From: Erinaceus europaeus
Lineage: Eukaryota; Chordata; Mammalia; Eulipotyphla; Erinaceidae
Direction of reading: 5' to 3'
DNA: 64,000 nt
NCBI RefSeq assembly: GCF_950295315.1
Contig: NC_080168.1
Location: 65,123,838-65,187,837 of the forward strand
Part shown: positions 41,392-52,938 of the stretch, piece by piece
Layout of the letters: the number at the start of each line of letters is the position of its first letter
Position numbering within the stretch: position 1 is the first letter of the stretch
Program-made: the position numbers and the translations under genes
The notes under the pieces: model-generated
What the model saw: only the letters and a program-made list of their open reading frames with translations
What the model was told of the DNA's origin: nothing
Databases searched by the model: none

Positions 41392-41446
41392 GTTGCTGCT
41401 ACATTTTCTGATGTATGACAGTCCCAAGTGAGCTATTTCATTAACT

Positions 41447-41665
41447 TGCCTTTATTTATTTATTGGCCATTTAATTTCAGATAGAGACAAAGAGGGAGAG
41501 AATGAGAGAGAGAGAGAGAGACAGAGAGTGAAAGAGAGATACCACAACACCTGTTGTGGATGGTGCTCTCATGTAGTACCAGGGACTTTAACCTGGGTCC
41601 TTGTGAGTGTTAATGAGAGCATTGTTTCAAATGAGCTGCCTCCCCCAACCTTTCCTTTGTTTCTC
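41447..41665 (-). repeat. SINE family E copy
   Basis: An AGAGAGAGAGAGAGACAG body, GGTGCTCTCATGTAGTACC and a worn tRNA-like head ending GAGCTGCCTCCCCC. Confidence 0.65.
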
Positions 41666-41689
41666 AAAATTTCGAGGGGGGTTTATTCT

Positions 41690-42210
41690 GTGTTTTTATT
41701 TTATTTTTATTAGTAATTTAGTATTGCTTTACAAAATTATGAGACAGCAGTGGTACAATTCCACATTGTCCTTACCATCAGAGTTCTGTCTCTCCATTCC
41801 CTTCAAGGTCACAGACTTGGGTTGACTGTTATTTCTAGAACTAACACTCCCCCCCCCCTCTCTCTATATATATACTCTTTATGGGGTGCAGGAGGTGGGA
41901 GTTCTGGCTTCTGTAGTTGCTTCTCCACTGGACATGGTCATGTTCAGGTGGATCCACACCCCCAGCCTGTTTCTGTCTTTCCTTAGTGGGGCAGGGCTCT
42001 GGGGAGGGGAGGTTCTGGAACACATTGGTGTCAGGATGGAATCATAGTAGCATCTGCAACTTGGGTGGCTAAAAGGCGGTAAGCTACAAAACAGAACAAA
42101 GTGGTCAATAAACATGAACCAAAAAGTAGGAACAGAGCAGATGAGCTTAAGGATTTTGGAGTGGAAAGAACTAGGAAATCTATTTTAGGTATAGAGGAGC
42201 CCATGACTTT

Positions 42211-42250
<40 letters not shown>

Positions 42251-42490
42251 CTAAGCTTGATAACTAAAATGCAGGTGGACTAAAACTGTTGTCTAAGAAG
42301 ATGGTGTCAGAGTTGAGAATAGGACTAGAAAGCTGGATTGGGGCAGAGAATAGCTCCTAAACATGAAGAAAGTATATAAATACAATTAACTGTTTACCCC
42401 CTTGATCTGACCCATGGCCTATATATATTCACATTTAGTACAGGATCCTGTGTAACCTCAGAGTCACTGTCAGTTTGAGCTTTCATTCCA
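41690..42490 (-). mobile_element. Old L1 3'UTR with expanded poly-T
   Basis: GGGGTGCAGGAGGTGGGAGT, then TCTGGCTTCTGTAGTTGC and GGAACACATTGG are collinear with the L1 3'UTR at 7860-8030. It continues through a roughly 35 bp pure T run (about 42213-42248) to GCTTGATAACTAAAATGCAG, a motif I associate with mammalian L1 3'UTRs. Confidence 0.65.
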
Positions 42491-42737
42491 TGGTCTTTAA
42501 AAATTTTTAATAAGATTTATAAATTTTTATAGAAGTAATACTAATTTTAGTTTTAAGTTAAATAAGTACTAGAGATGCAATATCCAGCACCATCTGTTAA
42601 CACTGCTTTCTGTGTGTACACATATGTTTTCCTTTATGTGAATATTATATAGATATGAAAGCTGTTAAGGGTAAAACCTAAGACTTTCATCACAAGGAGA
42701 AAAACCTCTTTTCTTTTTTTTTTTTTTTTTACTGACT

Positions 42738-42860
42738 CTGTGTGAGGAAATGGTGAATGTCATCCAAACCCATTGCAGTTACTAGTGATCACACTGTATG
42801 AAGGTTAGATAGTTATGCTGTACGCTTTAAGCTTAGATCTGTGTGTAATTGGGAAAATAC
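42738..42860 (+). mobile_element. Possible ancient L1 3'UTR remnant
   Basis: GTGAGGAAATGGTGAATGTC through TGCTGTACGCTTTAAGC loosely resembles the last part of old L1 3'UTRs. Confidence 0.3.
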
Positions 42861-42869
42861 TTTCTCTGT

Positions 42870-43615
42870 GTTGTTTCTCCATATTCATTGTGACATTGTC
42901 ACACATCTTTGAATTATTGTAGAATGTTTTCCTTTGAACAGCTTACAGGAGATGCTTCATTTTGTTATATCAGGTAGGTGGGCTCTCTTAAAAGCCATTT
43001 ATCTTGCCTCTTTTAATCCTGTGTGTACATCAAGCTTTCCTGTTGTCTGCGTCTTCATTAGTAAGAAAAATAACCTGGACATTTTAGGTACCATTCATCA
43101 CTTAGGGAGTTGACTATAGCCACTCTAAATGCTGTTTTTGCTAAACTCTGCACTTCCCCTGGTCTTGCTGACTTTGCTTTTTATCTGGTGACCTTACTGT
43201 GTGATTTCAATACTGTTGTTTTCAGAAGGGTGAGCCACGTTTGCACCTTTGAGGTAGCTCCAAAGGAACATAGCCGTGGGCATGTCGCCTACTCACTGTG
43301 AGCTCTCTATCCCAGAAATGCTGCTGTTTTCACTGGACTGTTCTTGCCTTGTGGCTGGCACCATACCCAGCTGTCCGCCCTCACTGACTGAAGTGTACAC
43401 TCCATGGTGATCCACAGTAGCCTGTGGCAGGAGTTGTCCCTCTTTCTGACCCCATCAAAGCTTGACCCCTTTGCAGGAGCTATCCTTGAGGTTTGCTGTA
43501 GCCACAACAGTGGTCTTGTTTGCTGCCATTCCCCTGATCTTCTCAATTAAATTTCTGGTTGCAGATAGTTATCACAGAACTACAAATCTCTTAATAGCTC
43601 ACTACTCAAATCCTT
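42870..43615. other. No gene recognised; unique DNA
   Basis: Short frames only, with no repeat recognised. Confidence 0.45.
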
Positions 43616-43619
43616 TGTT

Positions 43620-43762
43620 TTGCCCTCAGGGCTTTTTGAGAGGAAACACCACAGCACTGCTCTGCCATTCTTGAAGCTTCCGGGTGCATGGTACTTCCAT
43701 GAGGTGATTGGAGCACACATGACTTGTGTATTCTACTGCGTGAGCCATCTCCTGGTCCCAAT
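43620..43762 (-). repeat. SINE family E copy
   Basis: ACCACAGCACTGCTCTGCCA, then GCATGGTACTTCCATGAGG and a head ending ATCTCCTGGTCCC. Confidence 0.6.
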
Positions 43763-43764
43763 TT

Positions 43765-43995
43765 TGTTTTTCTTTTTTCTTTTTCTTTTTCCTTTCAGGG
43801 TTATCAATAGGACTTAGTGCTAGCACTATGAATCTATTGCTCTTGGAGGCCATTTTTTTTTCTTCCTTTATTTTTTTTCTTTATAGGACAGAGAAATTGG
43901 GAGAGGAAGGGAAGATAGAAGCAGGGAGAGAAAGATAGACATCTGCAGACTTTCTTCACTGCTTGTGAAGCAACCCTTCTACAGGTGGGGAGCCC
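43765..43995 (-). repeat. SINE family A, head truncated
   Basis: The tail and body are present (CAGGGTTATCAATAGG to ACAGGTGGGGAGCCCC). The tRNA-like head is missing. Confidence 0.8.
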
Positions 43996-44126
43996 CATAT
44001 TCTTTCTTCCCAACTACAGCAGAACCCTGGGTGGGGGAGACTGGTAGTGAGCAAAGGTCAAAGTTCTATGTTTCTATCAAGAATTAGTAGGAGTTTCTTT
44101 CTACATTTCCATCAAGAATTAGTAGA

Positions 44127-44400
44127 GGGAGTCGGGCGGTAGCACAGCGGGTAAGCGGGTTAAGTGCATGTGGTGCAAAGCGCAAGGACCAGCATAAGAA
44201 TCCTGGTTCGAGCCTCCAGCTGCCCAACTGCAGGGGAGTCACTTCACAGGTGGTGAAGCAGGTCTGCAGGTGTCTGTCTTTCTCTCCCCCTCTCTGTCTT
44301 CCCCTCCTCTCTCCATTTCTCTCTGTCCTATCCAACAACGATATCAATAATAACTACAACAATAAACAAGGGCAACAAAAGGATACACATAAATAAATAT
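44127..44400 (+). repeat. SINE family A, short-tail variant
   Basis: The head has A-box-like TAGCACAGCGG (44140-44150) and B-box-like GGTTCGAGCCT (44205-44215), spaced as in a tRNA-derived pol III promoter. The head carries a small internal duplication (GCGGGTAAGCGGGTTAAG). The tail is AAATAAATATTAAAAAA. Flanking AAGAATTAG copies suggest a short target duplication. Confidence 0.88.
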
Positions 44401-44659
44401 TAAAAAACTGTTTAAAAAATGGAAAAAGAATTAGCAAAAATTTCTTTCTTATGTCAATATTTCTCAATCTGGTGTCTGCTGACATTGTCAGTCACTATTC
44501 TTTAAATTTCTACCATGTACAATTATTTTCAGGAGAGAGAATCCATTTTAATCCTCTCACTAGTAATGGCATTTTGAGCTATTAATTAGTTCTTTTTAAA
44601 TTATCTTACATCAGTGTGATTAACTGCATTTTGCATTTTCTTTTCTTTTTCCTTTTTTT

Positions 44660-44980
44660 TTACCTCTCTGAGGCTCGGTGCCTGCACTACCAATCCACTG
44701 CTATTTTTTCCCCTTTTGTTGCCCTTGCTGCTTATCTATGTTATTGTTATTATTATTGTTGTTGTTGTCATTGGTGTCATCGTTGTTAGATAGGACAGAG
44801 AAATGGAGAGAGGAGGGGAAGACAGAGGGGGAGAGAAAGATAGACACTTGCAAACCTGCTTCATCACTTATGAAGCAACCCCCCTGCAGGTGGGGAGCCA
44901 GGGGCTTGAACAGGGATGCTTATGCCGGCCCTTGCACTTTGCTTCATGTGCGCTTAACCCACTGTGCTACCACCCAGCCC
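44660..44980 (-). repeat. SINE family A copy
   Basis: GAGGCTCGGTGCCTGCACTA through GCTACCACCCAGCCCC is present. The tail-proximal CCAGGGTTATTGCTG block is partly lost. Confidence 0.87.
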
Positions 44981-45204
44981 CATTTCCTTTTTTTTTTATT
45001 AACTGCGTTTTCTACAGTGTTTATTATTTTAGTGAAAATCTTAGCTACATAGTGGACAATCAACTAAAAAGATCTGGGATACATCCCATGTTTAAATGGT
45101 TTATTGTATAGTCTAAGCATCAGAATGTATTGATTTGCTTAGCTTGTTTAATGTAGTGTCAAAAACACATGCATGCGTGATTCCATAGCCCTGGGCCATT
45201 GTCT

Positions 45205-45335
45205 TCATAAATTGAGAGTGATTTAAAGAAGGGAGAAAGGAGAGACCACAGCACCACTCCACCAACCACAGAGCTTCCAGATGTTCTCTGTGGTGCTCCT
45301 CATGGAGTATGGTAAGCCTGCACCTTACGAATTCT
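45205..45335 (-). repeat. SINE family E fragment
   Basis: GGAGAGACCACAGCACCACTCC then a TCTGTGGTGCTCCTCATGG block; the head is decayed. Confidence 0.5.
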
Positions 45336-45350
45336 TGATACCTATTTCTT

Positions 45351-45677
45351 TTCTTTTTTTTTAAATTTATTTATTTATTTTGCTTCCAGGGTTATTGCTG
45401 GTGCTCAGTGCCTGCACTACAAATCCACTGCTCCTGTCGCCATTATTTTTCCATTTTTGTTGTTGCAGCTGCTGTTGTTGGATAGGACAGAGAGAAACAG
45501 AGGGGATGGGAAGACAGAGTTGGGGAGAGAAAGAGAGACACCTGCAGTCCTGCCTCACTGCTTGTGAAGTGACCCCTTTGTAGATGGGGAGCCAGGAGCT
45601 CGAACCCAGATCCTTGTGCCGATCCCCAAGCTTCACACTATGTGCACTTAACCCCGTGTGCCACCACCTGCCCCCTC
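45351..45677 (-). repeat. SINE family A with target duplication
   Basis: This is a complete unit flanked by ATACCTATTTCTT at 45338-45350 and 45678-45690. Confidence 0.93.
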
Positions 45678-45690
45678 ATACCTATTTCTT

Positions 45691-46880
45691 GAATAGACAG
45701 TCACATACAATAAAATGAACGTCTGAAGATCAAATGCTTTTAATATCTGTGAGAACCACAGCAGCAAATCTGCAGAGGAAGAAGCACTTCTTGGGAGTGT
45801 TCTGACATCCCTTGAGCCCCTCTCTGGACCCTCAGGAACCAAGCAGGTAAATACAACTGTAGAAGGAATGTCTTTGCTAGGCAATGACTTGGTTGTGTGA
45901 GAAGAGTTGGGGATTACCTTAACACAGTTGAGAGGCACACTTGCTTCTTTTTTCAGACAGGCAAGAAGAGAAATGGGAGGCTGGTGAGACTAGAAGAGAA
46001 GCAGCCCTCTTGCATACTTGAGACAGAGCAATTGTTACTTTTGAAATTCAAACTCTCCTTAGAGTTTAGAGCTTAAAGGGCAATTGACTGAAACAAAAAC
46101 AACTCTGGTTCAAAACAAGTGGTGATTCAGTTTAAAAGCTGAGCAAATTTCAACTTCAATTCTTTGGAGACCAAACTTGGGCCTGTGGACAATTTGTATG
46201 TATTAGAAACCTGATCAGGGCTCCAGTCTCTACACAGAGAGATCAATTTAAAGAGTGTGACTCCCTCCACCCACCCCATCCCTGGATGGAAAAAAAAAAA
46301 GGAAGGAAGGAGGTGGGGGAAGAAATGGAGGGTTAGCCAGGTTTTTATAGCCAGAAAAAAAATCAAGTGGGTTTTGAAGCTTTTTATAGAGGCTCAGATT
46401 AAATTTTGTTTATCAAGATCAAGAAATGCATTTCTCCTTTTGTTTATATCTCATGGGATTAAGATGAATAATGGTATTCAGAATCCATCAGTAGAAAGTG
46501 GGTGTGGATAGAATGTTCCTTTAGTATTCCATATCCACACTCATGTCCTTAACCTGTCTCCTCAGCTGGGGTCACTCAGCACACAAACACCTTTGCTCAA
46601 AGCCTTTATTCATCCAGTCACAGAGAGAAACAGGGATGATAGGTTGCTGAGGAAATGGGGAAATAAATGAGATGATATTTTCTGGGCTCAGTTCAGGGAT
46701 CTGTGTTCACTCAGAGACAGTGCTCATCTCCATTCACCCCACTAGATCTGTACTACATCCCTTTCTGCTTTTCTCCCACCTAGGAGACTATCCTAGCTGC
46801 GGGCTATCAACTGAATTCTTCTTGATCTTGGACTTTCTCCTGGGTTTGGCCAGTGGGAGCCATAGGCGGGAAGGCAGAAG
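45691..46880. other. No gene recognised; unique DNA
   Basis: Nothing was recognised on either strand. Confidence 0.45.
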
Positions 46881-46885
46881 TATGG

Positions 46886-47085
46886 TCAGACAGAGTATAG
46901 TCCCTGCTGCATTGCTTTTCCAGGACAGTGATTGTTCCACAGTGGCTTGGCTCTGTCCTTTAATTTTTATTTATATTATAGAAGTGTAGAAGACAGAGTA
47001 TAGTCCCTGCTGCATTGCTCTTCCAGGACAGTGATTGTTCCACAGAGGCTTGGCTCTGTCTTTAAATATTTACTTATATGCAGGA
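46886..47085. repeat. 103 bp tandem duplication
   Basis: CAGAGTATAGTCCCTGCTGC at 46891 recurs at 46994 and similarity continues through CAGTGATTGTTCCACAG and GGCTTGGCTCTGTC. Two copies with few differences. Confidence 0.92.
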
Positions 47086-47289
47086 GATGAAGAGATATGG
47101 GCAGACCACTGCTCAGCTCTGTCAGTCTTCTAATGAGAAGACTGGGAGTGGTCTGAAATCCTCTCCCCTTTCAGTGCTCACATCTCTCTGTGTTCCTCCT
47201 TCTTGTAGTCTTTTCCTTACACCTGACTTTACCCTGAGGTAACCCCTCCATCAACCTCTACTAGTGGGAATGAGAGGTATTTCAGTAGG

Positions 47290-47400
47290 TCAAAAACATC
47301 TTTTCATGCATGAGTCTCTTAGTTGGAGCCCTGCCACCACATGGAAGCACCATGGACAGCACCAAGGGGAGCTTCAAGGGTGGTGGCTCCCTGGTAGTTC
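47290..47400 (+). repeat. SINE family E fragment
   Basis: TGGAGCCCTGCCACCACATG then GAAGCACCATGGACAGCACC fits the family E middle section. Confidence 0.55.
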
Positions 47401-47419
47401 CTGATCCCTTTTTGGGCCT

Positions 47420-49150
47420 GCCAAGTTCTTAACTTGCCTTAGGAAGTCAAGGTGTTAGGAAGAATATACTCAAATATAAGAGCTGTTAGTACAGGAACCA
47501 GTGTTGTGTTAAGTAAATTTTTTAGAAAAAGATTAATGTAGGAAACAGTATCAAAGGATGTGGGGATGTGTTTCTGAAAAGGAGCATTAAAAGGGGTTTG
47601 AGATCAAGTACCGTTAGGTTCTTGTGGTCCCACTCCAATTGCTCATATTGGCCAATTCATATTTTCCCAGGTCTTGTAATCTGCACAGGTGACAGTGTGT
47701 GGTCTCAGGTGGGTGGTCACTGTCAGGCCACCGGTCATGGGGGAGTCGGTCAGGTAGGTCTCTGCTGAGTCATTGCGCATGGCCTCTGTCACATGATCTT
47801 TGCTGTCTTGCCTTCTTGTCTACCTTTCCTCTCTCCTCTTTCCGTAGGTATCTAGGAGAGTGGGTACGGGAAGCTATCTGGTAGTAAATGCATGTACAGA
47901 GTCCTCAGTGATACCCTGACTTATATTAATAATCAACTATAAATAAATTGATAATTGAAAGTCAGATTATGAATTGATATTAATGCTAAATATTGATATT
48001 CTGTATTAACAATAAATAGGTGAAATAAACTATCAACCAACTTTGTCCTGCCATTCTTAGAGGATACACCACTCCCCTCCTAAAGACATAGTGAGTGAGC
48101 CTGGGCCGCCTAGCTGTTCTGAAACCTGTCTCTCTCTCCACTGTCCATGATGCAATTGCTCACATTCTTTGTGTAAGCACAGTGCTTTCAGAATAGCTTC
48201 TCGTGGTTCCATGGGGAGTAACTTCAACAACCAGAGAACAGGTTTTTTGAAGTCCAGTGTGAGCCTATAGCTCCAGACCACAGAAAGTCAAATACTGTCA
48301 TCAGCTGCCATGGGAAGGGAAAAGTGTTCCCATTGTGCAGCCTGCATGGAGGCGGGGTCATTTCTCAAATTAGCCTCCCCTCCCTGTAAAGAGAGCTGAA
48401 GAGGGGGAAACCCGGAACTAGACTTAAGGGCCAGCAGGGAGGGGTGCTGAGACCCTTCGGAACATGATTTCGGGGGGGGGGGGGGGGCGGGGAGAAAAAA
48501 AAGAACATGATTTCTTAGGTCATGGTGGGACTTGTGTGAGTTCCCTCCTAAAGGAAAACCTATAACCAGTCTTAACTATTCTTTGTTATTTTGATGGGGC
48601 AAGGGAGGCAGGAATGGGATGTGGACCTCTGAGTCTCCACTGTTGTTTTGTTTTCCAAATTTGGTTTTAGCACAGTGACTGTTCCTGAGTCTAGTCCAAC
48701 CCTTCAACTCCAGGCCACTGCCTAGCCCTGGAGCTTGTCATATCACTCTGCCCCTTGGGACCATGGTTTCATTTGTATGTCATTCCTTTCATCTTTAGGT
48801 CTTCATTTATCTCCAAAGTTACTTAGGTCTTGCTAAGTTAAACTCATCTATGGTAGTTTTATTTTCTCTACTAAATCAGGCATAAAATTTACATTCCAGC
48901 AGGAAAGGTAAACTAATTCACCTAGCTCTTCCTGATTCCTAAAAGCCCAGACATTAAGTCCAAGCTGTTAAATGAAGAAAAATGGAAGAATTATTTGTTC
49001 CACCTTTGTTCAAAATGGACAGCTTTCTTCCTTTTAAATGGCATGGCAGGGTGTGAATTTAAAAAGAGTCTGTGCATGCACAGTACTGAACATCCTCTTT
49101 GGCCCAGTGTCTCAATTCTGTAGTCTTACTTAGATGGATAGAAATCAGAG
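47420..49150. other. No gene recognised; unique DNA
   Basis: It includes an AT-rich stretch at 47925-48035 and a poly-G run at about 48472-48487. Open frames are short and featureless. Confidence 0.45.
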
Positions 49151-49151
49151 A

Positions 49152-49436
49152 AAGAACAAGTCAGGCAGTAGCGAAGTGGGTTAAGCACAGGTGGCGCGAA
49201 GCACAAGGACCGGCGTAAGGATCCTGGTTCAAGCCCCCCAGCTCCCTACCTGCAGGGGGTCACTTCACAAGCAGTGAAGCAGGTCTGTAGGTGTCTATCT
49301 TTCTCTCCCCCTCTCTGTCTTCCCCTCCTCTCTCCATTTCTCTCTGTCCTAACAATGGCGACATCAATAACAACAATAATAACTACAACAACAATAAAAA
49401 AAAACAAGGGCAACAAAAGGATAAAATTAAAAAAAT
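49152..49436 (+). repeat. SINE family A, short-tail variant
   Basis: The head (AGCGAAGTGGGTTAAGC), the pyrimidine body and the tail GGGCAACAAAAGGATAAA are all present. Confidence 0.9.
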
Positions 49437-49547
49437 AAGACAGAGACAGAGAGAATGGAGACACCATAGCACCACTCCATCCATAAAACTCCTTTGGTTC
49501 TGCCCATGGTGTTCCCATGTGCTGCCTGGAATTGAAACCAAGGCTAT
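49437..49547 (-). repeat. SINE family E fragment
   Basis: GAGACACCATAGCACCACTCC then CATGGTGTTCCCATGTGC; it abuts an L1 end. Confidence 0.55.
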
Positions 49548-49680
49548 GCTCCCAGAGATCCCACCCCCTTCCAATGGGGGTGGGTGGGTGGGGTACAGAA
49601 CTCTGGTGGTGGGAATTGTGTGGAATTGTATCCCTCTTATCCTACAGTCTTCTTAATCATTATTAAATAAATAAAGAAAA
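49548..49680 (+). mobile_element. L1 3' terminus fragment
   Basis: TCTGGTGGTGGGAATTGTGT then CTTATCCTACAG and AAATAAATAAAG is the very end of the L1 3'UTR. Confidence 0.75.
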
Positions 49681-49710
49681 CTCTTGAAATCCAGGAAAAA
49701 ATACATTTTT

Positions 49711-49856
49711 TAAATATTTTATTTATTCATGAAGATAGAAGGAGAGAGAGAAAGAACCAGATATCACACTGGTACATATGCTGCCGGGGATTGAACTCAG
49801 GACCTCATGCTTGAGAATCCAGTACTTTATCTACTGCACCACCTCCTGGACCACCA
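49711..49856 (-). repeat. SINE family C copy
   Basis: A TTTATTTATTCATGAAG tail side, GGGGATTGAACTCAGGACC (B-box side) and a head ending CACCACCTCCTGGACC. Confidence 0.7.
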
Positions 49857-49859
49857 GAA

Positions 49860-50460
49860 AAACAATACTTTATATAAACAAGTCTACAAAGAAAGTTACC
49901 TAACTTTGAAAGTGACCAAGTAAATGCTACGAAGACTCACTGTTCTCTCCAAAGTAGGAAGACAGTTTGGCTCATAGACGCTAGCCCAGAGGAGCTTGAA
50001 GAGTGGTTCTTTGGACCTGCTGTCACACACTGTTTTATGGAATAAAGCTTTTATTTTGGTTAATCTTTCCCTCCCATATTTTTATCAGATTCTTCAGCTT
50101 TTGGATGCTGAACACTTTCTTGTACACAAATCACACCTACTCTTAAAACCAAAGCACAGAAAAGACTGCTGGGGAAAATAAATAAAATAAAATAAAATAA
50201 AATAAAATAAAATAAAATAAAGGCAAAACCATGAGAGAATATCTCAAAACACTGCAAAGTAGTTCTTACATACAACACACTATAGAGCCCCAGAAGAGGC
50301 TGCTTTTTTACCCTTCACCTTCCAACTTTTGTGTTTAGGTGAAATTTACATGACATAAAATGTCCATGACCTTAATGTGCTAGGGCCCCATGCCTGGTAA
50401 GGAGTGTGATCTACTGGGTGAGCTAGCTCCTGGCCCCTAGTATTTATGTTTGTTTGTTTG
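49860..50460. other. Unique DNA with an (AAAAT)n microsatellite
   Basis: Nothing was recognised except the AAAAT run at about 50178-50222 and a worn SINE-like head near 50380-50442. Confidence 0.55.
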
Positions 50461-50464
50461 TTTC

Positions 50465-50742
50465 ATTTTCTTTGATTTTTTTATTGCCAACCGTGTTATT
50501 GCTGGGAGTTGGTAGCAGTGCCAGTAGCCATTTTTTCATTTTTAAAAGTTGTTTTCTTTTCACTTGATAGGACAGAGATAAAATAAGAGAAGAAAAGAGG
50601 AGATAGAGAAGGAGAGAAAAAGAGACACCTCCATCTCCATTTCACTGCCTGTGAAGCTTCGTCCCAACAGGTGGAGACCTGAACCTTGAAGCCAGGTCCC
50701 TGTGCATGTGGATGCTTAACCTGCCACACCACTGACTGGTCC
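50465..50742 (-). repeat. Old SINE family A-like copy
   Basis: CCAACCGTGTTATTGCTGGG to CCACACCACTGACTGGTCCC is in family A order and heavily changed. Confidence 0.7.
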
Positions 50743-50924
50743 CACTTTTTAGATTTTTTTAGAGAAATTTCTATCATTGTGAATTTTGGTGACTTTCTAA
50801 AGTGACTGGTAGTTTTTATCTTTTTTTTATATGCTAAGGGTAACAAACAAAATTTTATGTTATGTAGGAGTATGTTGCTGTTTGCAAATAGCCCATTACA
50901 GGGGTGCTTTCTATAGCAAACAAC

Positions 50925-52435
50925 AATTTATTTTTTATTGGGAGGTTAATTATTTACAGTACAATGGTTGGCACATGGGTACAATTTCTCATCACACTAA
51001 TATAGGTATTTGCAAAACACTTCCAAGCCCAAATTAGGTCCATCATCCTTTTTCCAAATCTGAAAGCACCCCCTACCCCCAAATCTCTCCCTGTCTTCCT
51101 TCCCTAGAGTCCTTTGCTTTATAATATGCCAAGCCTAGTCCAAGTTCTGGTTTGTGTTTTCCCTTCTGTTCTTATTTTCCATCTTCTATGAGTGAGATCA
51201 TCCCATACCCACCCTTCTCTTTCTTTTTTTTTTCATTTTTTCTTTTTTAAAAAAATTTTTATTTATAAAAAGGAAACATTGACAGAACCATAGGATAAGA
51301 GGGGTACACCTCCACACAATTCCCACCACCAGAACTCTGTATCCCATCCCGTCCCCTGACAGCTTTCCTATTCTTTATCCCTCTGGGAGTATGGACCCAG
51401 GGTCATTCTGGGGTGCAAGGTGGAAGGTCTGGCTTCTGTAATTGCTTCCTTGCTGAACATGGGCATTGGCAGGTCGATCCATACTCCCAGCCTGTCTCTC
51501 TCTTTCCCTAGTAGGGTGGGGCTCTGGGAAAGGAGGGCTCCAGGACATATTGGTGGGGTCATTTGCCCAGGGAAGTCCGGTTAGCATCATGGTAGCATCT
51601 GGAACCTGGTGGTGGTGATTTAGTGGGTTCCTGAAGTCACTCCAGTCCTGTCTTGTTGCGGCCCCAGGTGGTCCCCTTTGGTATTCCTAGTTGATCTGGG
51701 AGAGGAGAGGAGAGAAACACAACTGCTGCTGCTCCGTAGCCCCGCCTCCGGAAGTCTCCAGTCTCTCCACCCTTCTCTTTCTAAGTTATCTCACTAAACA
51801 TAATTCCTTCAAGCACCATCCAAGATGAGATGAAGAAGGTGAACTTTCTTAATAGCTAAGTAGTATTCCATTGTGTATCTAGACCACAACTTGCTCAGTC
51901 ACTCATCTGTTGTTGGACACCTGGGTTGCTTCCAGGTTTGGGCTATTACAAATTGTGCTGCTGTGAACACAGACATAAATCTTTTTAGATGGGTGTGTTT
52001 AGTTCCTTATGATATATCCCCACTAGAGGAATTGCAGAGTCATAGGGCAGATCCACTTCTAGCCTTGTGAGAGTTCTTCAGACTTCTCTCCACAGGGGTT
52101 GGACCATTGACATTCCCTCGAGCAGTGCAGCAGGGTTCTGTTGTCACCATATCCTCTCCAGAATTTGTTGCTGCTACCTTTTCTGGTATATGACATTCTC
52201 ACAGGAGTGAAGTGCTATCTCATTGTTGTCTTTATTTGCATTTCTCTGATAATCAGTGACTGTGCATTTTTTTTTTTTTTGTTTGTCTCGGCCCTTTGGA
52301 TCTCTTGTTTGATTAATATTCTGTCTATATCCTCTCCTCTACTTTGGATGGGATTGTTTGTTTTTATCTTGCTGGATTTTATGAGCTCTTTGTATATATT
52401 TGGCTATTAACCTTTTGTCTGATGCAAATGTCAAT
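50925..52435 (-). mobile_element. Old L1 (3'UTR end and ORF2 C-terminal part)
   Basis: It is collinear with the 38505-40591 L1: TTATTGGGAGGTTAATTATT, then CCAAGTTCTGGTTTGTGTTT and ATGAGTGAGATCATCCC, then the ORF2 C-terminal region up to about 52435. The frame is destroyed. A 543 bp element is inserted at 51225-51767. Confidence 0.8.
51225..51767 (-). mobile_element. 543 bp composite: GC-rich 5' unit plus L1 3'UTR
   Basis: The insert is bounded by 15 bp CACCCTTCTCTTTCT at 51210-51224 and 51768-51782. The left (3') part is L1 3'UTR, as at 36595. From about 51608 rightward it changes to a different sequence with GGCCCCAGGTGGTCCCC and a GC-rich 5' end (CCCGCCTCCGGAAGTCTCC on the plus strand). 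This resembles an L1-type 5'UTR start joined to a 3'UTR, with no ORF between. Either an internally deleted L1 or a non-autonomous family. Confidence 0.75.
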
Positions 52436-52554
52436 TTTTATAATGTGATTCTTCCCACCTGGGTTATCAGTGCAATGCCTGTGCAGGTTAGTAGGGAGAA
52501 ACTAAGCTCAAATCCACTAGTGCTGAGATGCTTTATAAATTGACCTGTGGATGA

Positions 52555-52700
52555 CCAGATGGATCTAGCCTATTGGAACACCAGCTTGCATCATGCCTGA
52601 GACCCCAGAAGCCCCAGTTCAATTCCAATACCACCTTATGCCACAGTTGAGCAGTGTCCTGGTTCACTCTCTCTCATAATCAATAAATTTCAGTTTTTAA
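52555..52700 (+). repeat. SINE family C copy
   Basis: CCCCAGTTCAATTCCAATAC then TGTCCTGGTTCACTCTC and the tail AATCAATAAA. Confidence 0.6.
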
Positions 52701-52938
52701 AGAAGTTGTGAAAGCAGTCTTTCCTTGTTGGGGTAGCTGAGGACATTAGGATGCTGTGGTGAAGACTTGCTGGTTGTATCCCATATAGCATGAAGGTTCT
52801 GTAGGGTTGGTTGAAGCTCTGGGGGGTGTCAGGTCCACACTCTGGAAGGGCATTTGTCCCAAGAACCCTGCCTGAGGAGTTCACAAGAAGTAAATTATTC
52901 CTACTCTTTAACCCTTGGGCATCAGAGAGTTGCTTCTT

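Larger units (their letters stand above)
38505..41440 (-). mobile_element. Old L1 3' region, interrupted by three LTRs and a SINE
   Basis: L1 pieces at 38505-38616, 39202-39310, 40141-40591 and 41398-41440 read continuously when the insertions are removed. The frame at 40220-40474 shows the ORF2 C-terminal [14 protein letters not shown] and MEYY-type blocks. The subfamily is older than the 7.7 kb L1. Confidence 0.75.
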
